Positions 37,242 through 46,655 of a DNA stretch of 64,000 nt are shown here, piece after piece (the stretch's first letter is position 1; each line of letters opens with the position of its first letter). The translations under genes were made by a program, and so were the position numbers. The notes beneath the pieces are model-generated. The model made no database searches. It was given only the letters and a program-made list of their open reading frames with translations, and was not told the origin of the DNA. Origin of the DNA: Streptomyces sp. NBC_01750 (GTDB taxonomy: Bacteria; Actinomycetota; Actinomycetes; Streptomycetales; Streptomycetaceae); NCBI RefSeq assembly GCF_035918095.1, contig NZ_CP109137.1:4652001-4716000 (forward strand), in the 5' to 3' direction.

Positions 37242-37948
37242 GCGCTCTGGCTCCCGTTGTCCGGGCGCAGGACGAAACCGACGCCCCGCACGGTATGGAT
37301 GATCCGTGCCCGGCCACCGCTCTCCAGCTTGCGCCGCAGATAGCTGACGAAGGTGTCGACGGCATCCGTGCGCACCTCGAAGTCGTACCCCCAGACCCGC
37401 TCCAGCAACTGGTCCCGGGTGAGCACGATCCCCACATTGCGCGCCAGGACCTCCAACAGCTCGAACTCCCGCCGGGTCAGCACCAGCAACTCGCCGTCGA
37501 GCCTCGCCTCGCGGGCCGCCGGATCCAGCACCAGAGGCCCGATGCGGACCGTGTCCGTGTCCCTCGGCGGCCGCCGGCGCAGCAGCGCCTCGAGCCGCAG
37601 CACCAGCTCCTGCAACGCGAACGGCTTGACCAGGTAGTCGTCGCCACCCGCCTGTAGCCCCGCGATGCGGTCCGCCGTCTCGTCCAGTGCCGACAGCATC
37701 AGTACGGGAACGTCGTTGCCGTCGTCGCGCAGGGCCCGGCACACCTGGATTCCGTCGAGACCGGGCATGGAGATGTCGAGCACGACCACATCGGTCGGCT
37801 CCCGGCGCACATGGACCAGGGCGGGCCGCCCGCCCTCGGCCAGCGCCACCGCGAAACCGGCCAGCCGCAGTCCCCGCTCCAGCGACCGCCGGATCGCCGG
37901 ATCGTCGTCCACTACCAGCACCCGTCCCCGGCCGACGTCACCGCCCAT
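37238..37948 (-). CDS. OmpR/PhoB-type response regulator
   Basis: The 236-residue protein has a receiver domain (acidic DDD triad at about 14-16, phosphoacceptor in VVLDISMPG, KPF lysine). A winged-helix DNA-binding domain follows (LTRREFELLEVLARNVGIVLTRDQLLERVWG; TVRGVGFVLR). It is co-translated with the downstream kinase through a GTGA overlap. The start at 37948 has GGGGTGG close upstream. It is divergent from the orphan NIT-domain gene. Confidence 0.93.
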   Translation of the reverse strand: MGGDVGRGRVLVVDDDPAIRRSLERGLRLAGFAVALAEGGRPALVHVRREPTDVVVLDISMPGLDGIQVCRALRDDGNDVPVLMLSALDETADRIAGLQAGGDDYLVKPFALQELVLRLEALLRRRPPRDTDTVRIGPLVLDPAAREARLDGELLVLTRREFELLEVLARNVGIVLTRDQLLERVWGYDFEVRTDAVDTFVSYLRRKLESGGRARIIHTVRGVGFVLRPDNGSQSA

Positions 37949-38168
37949 CAGACCACCCCGCCTTTCCGCTCCCCGCACCACGCCGGCGCCCACCCCATCG
38001 TGTACCAGCAACGGCAGGGTCCGCGCCCGTCCCGAGAGGCCGGACGTTGCGTTACGGGAAGGTGACGTACGGTGCATGCCGCTGTCCGGCTGCCTGTGAA
38101 CCCGTGGCAACCAGTCCCTTACCGTCGGGAAACCGCGCCGGGCACGCCGGTTCGTAGCGTCGTCCGAT

Positions 38169-40124
38169 GTGATGCGCACCCAACGACGCCTGCTGTCGCA
38201 ACTGCCCGCTCTGCCCGGCTGGGGAACGATCCGCGGCCGTGTAGCCATCGTGCTCGCCGTTCCCACCTGTCTGCTGCTGGTCGTGACCGGCCTCGGCGTC
38301 GCCGACCGGGCCGCCGACTGGTCCGCGGCGCGGGAGACCGCAGGCCGGGTCGAGCTCCTCCTCAAGGCCCAGGAACTGGTGCGCGAGCTGCAGCGTGAAC
38401 GCGGCCTCACCAATGGCCTGCTGGGCGGCGCCAAGGAGTACCGCGACGACGTCGGGGTCCAGCGCGCAAGCACCGAAACCGCCCGTGCCGGATTCGAGAC
38501 CCTGCTCGGGGCGGGCAGCGCGGGAGCCGACACCGCCGACGCCTTACGTGAGGCGCTCGCCCGGGTCTCGGCCCTGGACACCGTGCGCCGCCGGGTCGAC
38601 GACGGCACGGTGCAGCGCGCCCCGACCCTGGCCGCGTACACCGGGGCGATCGACAAACTGATCGACGCCGCAGCCGCGGAACCGGCTCGAGGTGACCGAG
38701 CCCTCGCCGAGGCGATGGGCGCCTGGCAGGCCCTCGTCCGAGCCACCGAGGCGGTCGCCCTCGAGCGCGGCTCCCTCAACGGAGTGTTCGCGGAAGGGCG
38801 TTTCAAGGGCAGCGAGTTCCTCGACTTCACCGAGGTACGGGCGGCCCGGCTGGCCTTCCTGACCCAGTACGCCGAACTCGCCACACCCGCCCAGCAGTCC
38901 GCGCTCGACGCCGCCTTCGCCACCACGGACGCCCGGCGCGCCATCGGCTACGAGAAGCGGGCCGAGGACGGAGCCGATGGCGGCCGGCTCGCCGTGGACC
39001 CCGGCCGCTGGTGGTCGTCGATGACCGCGCTCGTCGACCAGCTTCACGGCGTTCAGCGGCAGATCGGCGCCGAGGTACGGCGCCGCGCGGACCGGATTGG
39101 GGAGGACGCCACCGGCCAGCTGGGCGGTTTCATCGGCCTCGGTGTGCTGATCCTCGCGGTCGCCGCCGCACTCGCCGTGCTCTCCGCCCGCTCGATCACC
39201 CGGCCGCTCGTCGCACTCGCCGATGAGGCCGACTCGGTCGCCCGTACCGGGCTGCCCGCCGCGGTCGCCCGGATCCAGGAGGCCGAGGCGGGCGACGAAC
39301 TCGTCTCCGGGCCGTCCCGCCGGGTGCCCGACAGCGCCCGCGAGATCACCCGGCTCGCCACCGCCCTGCACAACGTCGAGCACACCGCGATAGGTCTTGC
39401 GACCGAGCAGACCGTGCTGCGCCGCAACAGCGCCGAGTCGCTTGCCTCGCTCGGCCGCCGCAATCAGGCACTGCTCTCCCGCCAGCTCGGCCTGATCACC
39501 ACGCTGGAGAGTCAGGAGATCGATCCGGACGCACTCGGCGAGCTCTTCGAACTCGACCACCTGGCCACCCGCATGCGCCGTAATGCCGAGTCGCTGCTTG
39601 TACTCGCGGGGGAGGAGCTGCCGCCGCGTACCTGGTCCGGACTGGTCTCGGCGGCCGAGGTGGTGCAGTCGGCGATCTCCGAGGTCGAGCAGTACCAGCG
39701 CGTGGTCGTGGTCGACGTACAGCACGGCCGCGTCCGTGGCCGGGCCGTCGCCGAGCTCTCCCATCTGCTGGCCGAACTCATCGAGAACGCCCTGCTCTTC
39801 TCACCGCCCACGCTCCCCGTCGAGATCTACGGCTGGCGCGACGGCGGCGAGTACTGCCTCGCAGTCGTCGACCGGGGCTCCGGCATGACCGCCGAGGACC
39901 TGGTCCGCTCCAACGCCCGGCTCGCCGGGCGGGAGTCCTTCCTGGTCGCCCCCACCCGCTTCCTCGGCCACTACGTCGTCGGGACCCTCGCGGCCCGGCT
40001 CGGCGCGCAGGTCGAACTGCGTCCCACCCAGGGGCAGGACGGTGCCTGTGGAGTCACGGCGTACCTTGCCCTGCCGACCACTCTCGTCGACGTGCAGGAG
40101 ACGCAGCCGGCGGCGGCCGGCTGA
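38169..40124 (+). CDS. Nitrate/nitrite-sensing (NIT) domain histidine-kinase-like protein
   Basis: The 651-residue membrane protein has an N-terminal helix (residues 25-47) and an extracytoplasmic NIT-type helical sensor (about 50-310; LQRERGLTNGLLGG is characteristic). A second helix (about 320-340), HAMP (SARSITRPLVALADEADSV) and a C-terminal kinase-like region follow, with NSAESLASLGRRNQALLSRQLGLI replacing a standard H-box and HLLAELIENALLFSPPTLPVEI as N-box. Such sensors usually open Streptomyces conservons with roadblock and GTPase genes, but none follow here. No Shine-Dalgarno is visible; TAGCGT lies 8 nt before the GTG. Confidence 0.87.
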   Translation: MMRTQRRLLSQLPALPGWGTIRGRVAIVLAVPTCLLLVVTGLGVADRAADWSAARETAGRVELLLKAQELVRELQRERGLTNGLLGGAKEYRDDVGVQRASTETARAGFETLLGAGSAGADTADALREALARVSALDTVRRRVDDGTVQRAPTLAAYTGAIDKLIDAAAAEPARGDRALAEAMGAWQALVRATEAVALERGSLNGVFAEGRFKGSEFLDFTEVRAARLAFLTQYAELATPAQQSALDAAFATTDARRAIGYEKRAEDGADGGRLAVDPGRWWSSMTALVDQLHGVQRQIGAEVRRRADRIGEDATGQLGGFIGLGVLILAVAAALAVLSARSITRPLVALADEADSVARTGLPAAVARIQEAEAGDELVSGPSRRVPDSAREITRLATALHNVEHTAIGLATEQTVLRRNSAESLASLGRRNQALLSRQLGLITTLESQEIDPDALGELFELDHLATRMRRNAESLLVLAGEELPPRTWSGLVSAAEVVQSAISEVEQYQRVVVVDVQHGRVRGRAVAELSHLLAELIENALLFSPPTLPVEIYGWRDGGEYCLAVVDRGSGMTAEDLVRSNARLAGRESFLVAPTRFLGHYVVGTLAARLGAQVELRPTQGQDGACGVTAYLALPTTLVDVQETQPAAAG

Positions 40125-40180
40125 GCCCGGTGGGAGAGCGGGAGGCAGACAGACGTCGCGGCGGCAGAGCGCCGGTGGTC

Positions 40181-40477
40181 TCAGGCGGAGCCGACGCCGA
40201 GTTCGCGGCCGCGGTAGAAGCCTTCCCGCTCCTCTACGACGTAAGGCGCCATGGCCTCACGCCGCCGCGACTCCGCATCGGAGGCCCGCCAGGCGTCGCA
40301 CGCTGCTCCGGTGTCCCAGAACGACACCCCGGTGATCTCCTGGCCGTCCTCGGACCAGTACGCGTAGGCGCGGCGCAGGCCTTGCGGGGAAGGGGCCGGG
40401 CGCCAGGCCCTCTCGAACTCCTCCAACGCGCCCGGCTTGATGCGGCGCGTCGTCACCCAGACGAAATGCTCCTCCAT
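40181..40477 (-). CDS. ABM-like small protein (antibiotic-biosynthesis-monooxygenase fold)
   Basis: The 98-residue ferredoxin-like protein begins MEEHFVWVTTRRIKPGALEEFERAW and contains GVSFWDTGAACDAWRASDAE, typical of dimeric alpha+beta-barrel (ABM) proteins. Family members range from monooxygenases to heme-degrading enzymes; this one has no assigned reaction. The ATG at 40477 has AGAGGAGG with good spacing. It is transcribed in the same direction as the DUF72 gene, 90 nt downstream of it. Confidence 0.75.
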   Translation of the reverse strand: MEEHFVWVTTRRIKPGALEEFERAWRPAPSPQGLRRAYAYWSEDGQEITGVSFWDTGAACDAWRASDAESRRREAMAPYVVEEREGFYRGRELGVGSA

Positions 40478-40567
40478 CGCAGCCTCCTCTGGAACGCCGG
40501 TTCGACTCGACGGTGCTCTCATCGTAGGTCCGTGGCACCGCTCGCGCCCGCTCGGGCTGTGGCCCGC

Positions 40568-41353
40568 TCAGGACGTGGAACCCGGCGCCGGGGCCACCGG
40601 CGTACGGCTCACCGTCCGGCCCGAAGCGGTCGCCGCCCGGGCGAACTTGGCGGCGTCCACGACGGCCGCACCGCCCAGGTCGTTGTTGAAGTACACATAC
40701 ACATCGTCCTCGTCCGGCCAGGCGTCGCAGATGCGCCGGGCCCAGGACTTCAGCGCTTGGCGGCCGTAACGCGGCGCCGGCTCGGCGATGCCGCCGTGAA
40801 ACCGCACGTACCCCCAGGAGGCTGTACGCCACAGCGGCGTCATCGGGCGGGACCCCCGATCCGCCCAGCACAGTGCGCTGCCATGCCGCTCCAGAACCGC
40901 CCGGAGCTCCCTTTCCGCCTCCCACCACGAGGTGTGGCGGAATTCGACGGCCACCCGGACCGTGCCGGGAAAGCAGCTCAGGCAGGCGTCCAGGGCCCCG
41001 ATGTCCGCCGCGAAGTTGGGCGGCAGCTGCAGCAGTACGGGCCCCAGCCGGTCGCCCAGGCCCTCGGTCCGCTCCATCAGCCGGCGCACCGGCTCCTCGG
41101 GGTCGCGCAGCCGCTTCAGATGCGTCAGATAGCGACTGGCCTTGACCGCCATGACGAAGCCCTCCGGGGTCCGCTCCCGCCAGGAGGCGAAGACCTCCGT
41201 ACTGGGAAGCCGGTAGAAGGCGTTGTTGTTCTCCACGGTGGCGAAGTGCCGGGCGTACTCCTGAAGCCACAGCCGCTGCGGTTGCCCCGGCGGATAGAGA
41301 ACGCCGCGCCAGTCCTTGTACTGCCATCCCGAGGTTCCCACGAGCATGGGCAT
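40568..41353 (-). CDS. DUF72-family protein
   Basis: The 261-residue TIM-barrel protein shows DUF72 landmarks: MLVGTSGWQYKDWRGVLYP at the start, FATVENNNAFYRLPS, VLLQLPPNF, VAVEFRHTSWW and DVYVYFNNDLGGAAVVDA. The family is widespread and lacks a proven reaction. The ATG at 41353 has AGGGA with 7-nt spacing, better than an ATG at 41371. Confidence 0.88.
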   Translation of the reverse strand: MPMLVGTSGWQYKDWRGVLYPPGQPQRLWLQEYARHFATVENNNAFYRLPSTEVFASWRERTPEGFVMAVKASRYLTHLKRLRDPEEPVRRLMERTEGLGDRLGPVLLQLPPNFAADIGALDACLSCFPGTVRVAVEFRHTSWWEAERELRAVLERHGSALCWADRGSRPMTPLWRTASWGYVRFHGGIAEPAPRYGRQALKSWARRICDAWPDEDDVYVYFNNDLGGAAVVDAAKFARAATASGRTVSRTPVAPAPGSTS

Positions 41354-41461
41354 GATCAGATCCCTGTCCATGTGGCCGAGAAATATCGCGACACACGTGC
41401 CTCTCCCGGCCTCAGACAGTCCGATGCCGTCCCGCCCGGGCCTCGGGCGGATCGTGCCGAG

Positions 41462-42286
41462 TCACTTGGGAACGAAGGCGACCCGGAACATCTTGGGCCA
41501 CCACTTGCCGGTGAGCAGGAACTGGCCGGTCCCGGGAACGGCCGCAATACCGTTGAGGACGTCCGCGCGTCGTTTCTCGGCCGCGCTCAGCAGGGCCGGA
41601 GCGTCGATGTCCGCAGTCACCGTGCCGGTGTCGGCGTCGATACGCACAATCCGGTCGGCGGCCCAGACGTTGGCGTACACGGTGTCGCCCACACACTCCA
41701 GCTCATTCAGCAGCTTCACGGGCCGCCCACGGTCGGAGACCGTAACCTCCCCTGTCTTCGCCAGCGTTCTGGGGTCCCGGAAAACGAGCCGGGAGGAGCC
41801 GTTGCTCGTCACCAGCCGGTCGCGCTGCCGCTGGTGGCACACTCCCCAGCCTTCGTCCCCGTAAGGGACCCGGCGCAACTCGGCCAGCGTCCTCGCGTCC
41901 CGTTCGACCGCGATGCCGTTCTGCCAGGTGAGCTGCCACAGAGTGGGCCCCATGACGGTGATTCCCTCGCCGAACAGCGGCGCGGGCAGATCGGCGCGGA
42001 CCGCGGGAGACCTGCCGGGCGGCCCTGCCCGGACCGATGACTGTCCGGACACTCCCGTGCTCTCGTACAGCTTGCCGCCGGCCATCTCCAGGCCCTGGGT
42101 GAAGGCCTTCGGGTCATGGGGCAGGACCTCGACGACCTCGACCCTCAGCTGCTCGACCGCTGCCGCGGCCCGCCCCTGCGTGGCCGGGCCGCGGTCCCCG
42201 GCTCCGGCGTCTGTCCCGCACGAGTGGAGGAGCGTCCCACTGACCAGGGCCGCTGCCGCGACGGGTACCACCAGCGAGAGACGCAT
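41462..42286 (-). CDS. Glutaminyl-peptide cyclotransferase (beta-propeller type)
   Basis: The 274-residue exported protein has a signal sequence with Cys23 in LLHSC, a borderline lipobox. The propeller carries the QC signatures FTQGLEMAGGKLYESTGVSGQSSV, LFGEGITVMGPTLWQLTWQ, LLNELECVGDTVYANVWAADRIVRID and VLNGIA. It converts N-terminal Gln to pyroglutamate on secreted proteins. It lies 54 nt downstream of the chain-length kinase gene on the same strand and may be transcribed with the polysaccharide operon. Confidence 0.9.
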   Translation of the reverse strand: MRLSLVVPVAAAALVSGTLLHSCGTDAGAGDRGPATQGRAAAAVEQLRVEVVEVLPHDPKAFTQGLEMAGGKLYESTGVSGQSSVRAGPPGRSPAVRADLPAPLFGEGITVMGPTLWQLTWQNGIAVERDARTLAELRRVPYGDEGWGVCHQRQRDRLVTSNGSSRLVFRDPRTLAKTGEVTVSDRGRPVKLLNELECVGDTVYANVWAADRIVRIDADTGTVTADIDAPALLSAAEKRRADVLNGIAAVPGTGQFLLTGKWWPKMFRVAFVPK

Positions 42287-42340
42287 GAGGTCACACCGGC
42301 ACAGTGGCCGACAAGAGCGCCTTCGTCCCGCCCGACCGGT

Positions 42341-43945
42341 TCACAGACGCTCGCTCCCCAGGCGGAGTTGTCCCGGCGCCGGCTCGCCGCCGCCCGGGGG
42401 CGAGGTGCTGACCGCATGGGACAACCCGTCCACGAACACCGGCCGGGCCGCCTGGCTGTACGGTCGCGGCCTGGCCGGAATATGCGCCCCGTGCCCCCTG
42501 GCAGCCGGCCGTCGGCTGGGAAGAACCGCGGCCAGGCGCGACGACACGAGCTCGGCGAGCCGGGCTGTCGCTTTCTGCTTCGGCCGGTACTTGTACGAGT
42601 AGCCGTATGCGTCGGCCTCTCCTCGTGCCGGAGCGCCATTCATGACCGCCCCCAGCACAGGGACATTGACGCGTTCGAGGATGCGCAGGGCGTCGACGAC
42701 CTGGCTCCGGCTCGTCCGGCCGGCGCGCGCCACGAGCAGGTAGCCGTCAATGGCGGGTGCCATCGCCGCGGTGTCGGCAAAGGGGAGCACCGGAGGGGTG
42801 TCCACCACGACATGGTCGAACTGCTCGGCAAGGGTGCGCAGCAGGGAGGCGAAGTGGCTGCTTCCGAGCAGCTGGGTCGGGTTGGGAGGGATCGTCCCAC
42901 TGGTGAGCACGGAGAAGGACCCGGCCGACTGCAGTACCTGATGCACTTCGGCCTGGCCCACCAGAGCTGTGGTGAGCCCCGCGTCCCTGACCAGGCCAAG
43001 GGCTGGAGCGATCGAAGGCCGGCGCAGGTCGCAGTCGATCAGGCATACCCTTGCCCCTTCTTCGGCCAGCGTGGCAGCCAGGTTGACCGACACGCTGCTC
43101 TTGCCCTCACGGGGCAGCGGGCTGGTGACGGCGATCACCTTCGGCCGCTGGAGCACCTCCGCGAACTGCAGATTGACGCGAAGCTTCCGGAATCCCTCCG
43201 CGCGAGGACCGTGTTTGTCGTCGCGCAGGGAGATCGGCGCCCGTACCGCTCGCGGGTCCTGCACGATGCTGGAGAGCACGGGAGGCCCCCCAGCCGCTGC
43301 GAGGCACTCGGCGAGGGCTTTGGGATCGCGCATCGAGGTGTCCACTGTCTCCAGTGCGACACCCAGCCCCAGCCCGAGAACCAGGCCCAGCGCCAGACCG
43401 AGCGCGACATTGAGAGCGGTGTTCGGGGACGAGGGCGCGGACGGCACGGTGGCGGGCTGGGTGACGGTGAGTCGCACCGGGGACGGGGACTTGCTTTTCT
43501 CCGGACGCTCCAGCGCCCTGATCACCTGCGCGAAGCGAGCAGCGACCGCGTTGCTCATCCGGGCAGCTCGTAGCGCCTGGGTGTCGGTGACGGTCAGACG
43601 GACCAGCACCGTGTTGAGGGGCGCCTCGGCCGTGATCCGTTCAGCCAGCTGGGTCGGCGTCATATCGAGCCGCAGGGATTTCACGACCGGTCCGGTCACC
43701 TTCGGGCTGCCCGCCACGTCGGTGTAGGACTGGACTCTCGCCTGAGTGAACGCGTTCCCCTGATTGAGCTGGTTTGTATCGGTATCTGCCTGGAGGGAAG
43801 CGAACAGCGTGGTCGTCGCCCGGTACTCAGGAGTGGCGACGGCACTTGTCAGAATGCCTGTCCCCGTCCCCAGCAGAGCCACAACGGCGATGACACGCCA
43901 ACGGCGGGAAAGGACTCGTAGGTAGTCGCGCAAATCCAAGGCCAT
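42341..43945 (-). CDS. Wzz/BY-kinase polysaccharide co-polymerase
   Basis: The 534-residue protein fuses a Wzz domain (helices at about 20-38 and 178-202 flanking an extracytoplasmic helical region) to a P-loop tyrosine kinase. The kinase motifs are SPLPREGKSSVSVNLA (Walker A), VCLIDCDLRRPS (Walker A') and HVVVDTPPVL (Walker B). Tyrosines at AYGYSYKY precede a basic C-terminal tail and are candidate autophosphorylation sites. It controls polysaccharide chain length and assembly at the membrane, and the LMW phosphatase at 57.8-58.4 kb is the expected antagonist. It is divergent from nothing nearby and follows the dehydrogenase gene by 113 nt on the same strand. Confidence 0.92.
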   Translation of the reverse strand: MALDLRDYLRVLSRRWRVIAVVALLGTGTGILTSAVATPEYRATTTLFASLQADTDTNQLNQGNAFTQARVQSYTDVAGSPKVTGPVVKSLRLDMTPTQLAERITAEAPLNTVLVRLTVTDTQALRAARMSNAVAARFAQVIRALERPEKSKSPSPVRLTVTQPATVPSAPSSPNTALNVALGLALGLVLGLGLGVALETVDTSMRDPKALAECLAAAGGPPVLSSIVQDPRAVRAPISLRDDKHGPRAEGFRKLRVNLQFAEVLQRPKVIAVTSPLPREGKSSVSVNLAATLAEEGARVCLIDCDLRRPSIAPALGLVRDAGLTTALVGQAEVHQVLQSAGSFSVLTSGTIPPNPTQLLGSSHFASLLRTLAEQFDHVVVDTPPVLPFADTAAMAPAIDGYLLVARAGRTSRSQVVDALRILERVNVPVLGAVMNGAPARGEADAYGYSYKYRPKQKATARLAELVSSRLAAVLPSRRPAARGHGAHIPARPRPYSQAARPVFVDGLSHAVSTSPPGGGEPAPGQLRLGSERL

Positions 43946-44058
43946 CCCCGATCGGAGCGAGTGAGTGAACAGTTACGCTAGGACCACGCTGAGGGAATTG
44001 CGGCACATGGCATGCACGCCCGCCTTTTCTTACCCCCAACGGAGTGCAGTGGCACCCT

Positions 44059-45327
44059 TCAGAGGCGCTCAACGGTCTCCGAACGGCAGCGATTGCAGGC
44101 GTCGAACACGTAGTCGGCCGTGCGTTCCACCATTGCGTAATCGAAGACGTCATGGTCGGTGGCGATGACCACGGCATCGGCTGCCGCGACTTGTTCCTCC
44201 GTGAGTTCGACGCACAGGATGTCCTGGGGCAGCCGAAGTGAGTCCACATGCGGTTCCACCGCGAGGACATGCGCGCCCAGTTGCCGGAGTCCGAGAGCGA
44301 CGGCCACGGAAGGGGACTCCCGGATGTCACCGGTATTCCGCTTGTAGGCGAGCCCGAGGACCAGGACCTGGCTGCCATTGACCGGCTTGCGGCGGGCGTT
44401 GAGCCCTCTGGCAACGCGCAGCACCACATGGTCGGGCATATGGCTGTTGATGTCGTTGGCCAGTGTCACGAAGCGGAAGTCGTGCCGAAGCGTCTGCTTG
44501 ACCTGCCACGACAGATAGGAGGGATCAATGGGCAGGCAGTGTCCTCCGACGCCGGGCCCGGGCAGAAAGCGCATGAAGCCGAAGGGCTTGGTCGCCGCCG
44601 CGTCGATTACTTCCCAGATGTCGATGCCGAGTGGTTTGCAGAACATCGCGAGCTCGTTGACGAGGGCGATGTTGACATGGCGGAACGTGTTCTCCAGGAG
44701 CTTGGTCAGTTCGGCCGTGCGTGGCGAGCTCACCGGGACAGTACGTTCCACGATGTCGGCGTAGAACTGCTCGACATGCCGCAGGGAGACGTCGTTCATG
44801 CCGGAGATCACTTTGGGGGTGTTCTCCAGCCGCCAGGTCGGATTTCCCGGGTCAATTCGTTCCGGACTGTATCCGAGGAAGAAGTCCTCGCCCGCCCGGA
44901 GCCCGCTGCCCGCCTCCAGGATCGGGGATACCACGTGCTCGGTCGTGCATGGATACGTGGTGGACTCGAGGATCACCGTGGCGTTCGGCCTCAGGTGCTG
45001 GGCGACTGCCTGTGCGGCGTTCTCCACGAAACTCAGGTCGGGGACGCCGTCCTTCAGGGGAGTGGGCACCGTGATGACGCAGACATCGAAGTCCACTGCA
45101 TCGGCGTAATCGGTGCTCAGGGAATAGCGGCCCGAGTTCAGGGCTGCCAGTAGGCGAAGGGACGTCACGTCCTCGGCGAACGACTCGCCGGCGGCGAGTC
45201 GCTTGACGCGCATCTCGTCCACATCGAGACCCACGACATTGTGCCCGGCTTCCGCCACACGAATGGCGAGTGGAAGGCCGACGTACCCCTGGCCGACCAC
45301 CACTACCTTCTTTGTTGCCACCGACAC
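44059..45327 (-). CDS. UDP-hexosamine 6-dehydrogenase (WbpA/WbpO type)
   Basis: The 422-residue protein has the NAD site VVVVGQGYVGLPLAIRVAEAG (residues about 8-28, split by one Gln in place of Gly). The catalytic Cys lies in FLPGPGVGGHCLPIDPSYLSW (about 255-275), with ESTTYPCTTEHV and GYSPERIDPGN. It oxidises C6 of a UDP-hexose or UDP-N-acetylhexosamine twice to the uronate; N-acetyl substrates are favoured by the overall resemblance to WbpA/WbpO. The GTG at 45327 has GGAG with 7-nt spacing. It shares a divergent 254-nt gap with the SDR gene at 45582, and TAGAAT (complement of 45489-45494) could be its -10. Confidence 0.92.
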   Translation of the reverse strand: MSVATKKVVVVGQGYVGLPLAIRVAEAGHNVVGLDVDEMRVKRLAAGESFAEDVTSLRLLAALNSGRYSLSTDYADAVDFDVCVITVPTPLKDGVPDLSFVENAAQAVAQHLRPNATVILESTTYPCTTEHVVSPILEAGSGLRAGEDFFLGYSPERIDPGNPTWRLENTPKVISGMNDVSLRHVEQFYADIVERTVPVSSPRTAELTKLLENTFRHVNIALVNELAMFCKPLGIDIWEVIDAAATKPFGFMRFLPGPGVGGHCLPIDPSYLSWQVKQTLRHDFRFVTLANDINSHMPDHVVLRVARGLNARRKPVNGSQVLVLGLAYKRNTGDIRESPSVAVALGLRQLGAHVLAVEPHVDSLRLPQDILCVELTEEQVAAADAVVIATDHDVFDYAMVERTADYVFDACNRCRSETVERL

Positions 45328-45581
45328 GGTGAGACTCCTCTCTGCTTGCCAAGCAGAATGTTTCGGAGGAATATGCCTGACACTCGCTCGACGCGGCTTC
45401 CCGTCCATCTCTTGAGTGACACTCGTCAGGCGAATGGAGTCATGTCGGCCGTCAAGGGGGCACGAATGGGCTAATTCGGGATTCCATTCATTCTATTTGC
45501 GTTATCCCCGGTTATCGTGGCCATGCGTCGCCGGTGCACATGCCTCCGGCAATGCCCCACCCGCAAACATGGAGTGACGGC

Positions 45582-46655
45582 GTGATGGAACATCCGAAGT
45601 ACCTGGTCACCGGAGGAGCCGGCTTCATCGGCTCCCATCTCGTCGATGCACTGCTGGCACGTGGTGAGCCGGTCGTCGTACTCGATGACCTCAGCACAGG
45701 ACGCCTGGAGAACCTTGCGCGTGCGCGCGGGCAGGACAACTTCCAATTCGTCCAGGGCTCCGTACTGGATGCGTCACTCGTCGACGATTTGGTGCGGGAC
45801 TGTGATTGTGTAGTGCACCTGGCAGCGGCCGTAGGTGTGAAACTCATCGTCGAACAGCCGCTGAATTCCTTCACCATCAACACCAAAGGCACCGAGACGG
45901 TCATCGGTTCCGCTCACCGCTATGACCGGAGAGTAATCCTTGCCAGTACCTCGGAGATCTACGGCAAGAACTCCTCCGGACCACTGAGCGAGACCTCCGA
46001 CCGCATCCTGGGCAGTCCCTCTATTCCACGGTGGTCCTACAGCACCGCCAAGGCGGTGGACGAGATCCTCGCCGAGCTGTACCGCCGGGAGTACGGACTG
46101 CGTTCCACCATCGTGCGGTTCTTCAACACCGTCGGTCCTCGGCAGAGCCCCGCCTACGGCATGGTCATCCCGAGATTCGCCCGTCAGGCAGTCCGCGGAG
46201 AACCCCTCACCGTCTACGGCACCGGGCAGCAGAGCCGCTGCTTCCTCCATGTCGCGGATGTGGTCGAGGCGCTCCTGTCGCTGATCGACCTGCCGGATTC
46301 CGTGGGTGAGACCTTCAACATCGGTAGCGACGAGGAGACCAGCATCCTGGATCTGGCGGAGCGGATCATCGCCCGCGCCAAGAGCACTTCGTCCGTGCGG
46401 CGTCTCTCGTACAGCGAGGCCTACGGACCGGAGTTCGAGGACATGGAGCGTCGCGTCCCCGACACCACGAAGCTGCGGGCCTTCACCCGCTGGCAGCCGC
46501 AACGCAACCTCGACGACGTGCTCGCGGACGCCGTCGAGGATGCCCGAAGTGAGGTGAAGCGACAGGTGCTCGGGCTTGTCGCCGACGGTCAGTCCAGGGG
46601 GGACACGGGCAATTCCACCGGTCAGGCCGTGTTGGCGGGTCCATGTCCGGTCTGA
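45582..46655 (+). CDS. Extended SDR nucleotide-sugar epimerase/decarboxylase
   Basis: The 357-residue protein has the NAD site LVTGGAGFIGSHLVDALLARG (split at residues about 7-27). Ser lies in LASTSEIYG, the catalytic pair is Tyr/Lys in WSYSTAKAVDE, and FFNTVGPRQSPAYGMVIPRF is the substrate-binding region. It modifies a nucleotide sugar by 4-epimerisation, 4,6-dehydration or decarboxylation; I cannot decide which. The GTG at 45582 has GGAG with 7-nt spacing. Its 3' end overlaps the priming transferase gene by 13 nt, so the two are co-expressed. Confidence 0.88.
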   Translation: MMEHPKYLVTGGAGFIGSHLVDALLARGEPVVVLDDLSTGRLENLARARGQDNFQFVQGSVLDASLVDDLVRDCDCVVHLAAAVGVKLIVEQPLNSFTINTKGTETVIGSAHRYDRRVILASTSEIYGKNSSGPLSETSDRILGSPSIPRWSYSTAKAVDEILAELYRREYGLRSTIVRFFNTVGPRQSPAYGMVIPRFARQAVRGEPLTVYGTGQQSRCFLHVADVVEALLSLIDLPDSVGETFNIGSDEETSILDLAERIIARAKSTSSVRRLSYSEAYGPEFEDMERRVPDTTKLRAFTRWQPQRNLDDVLADAVEDARSEVKRQVLGLVADGQSRGDTGNSTGQAVLAGPCPV

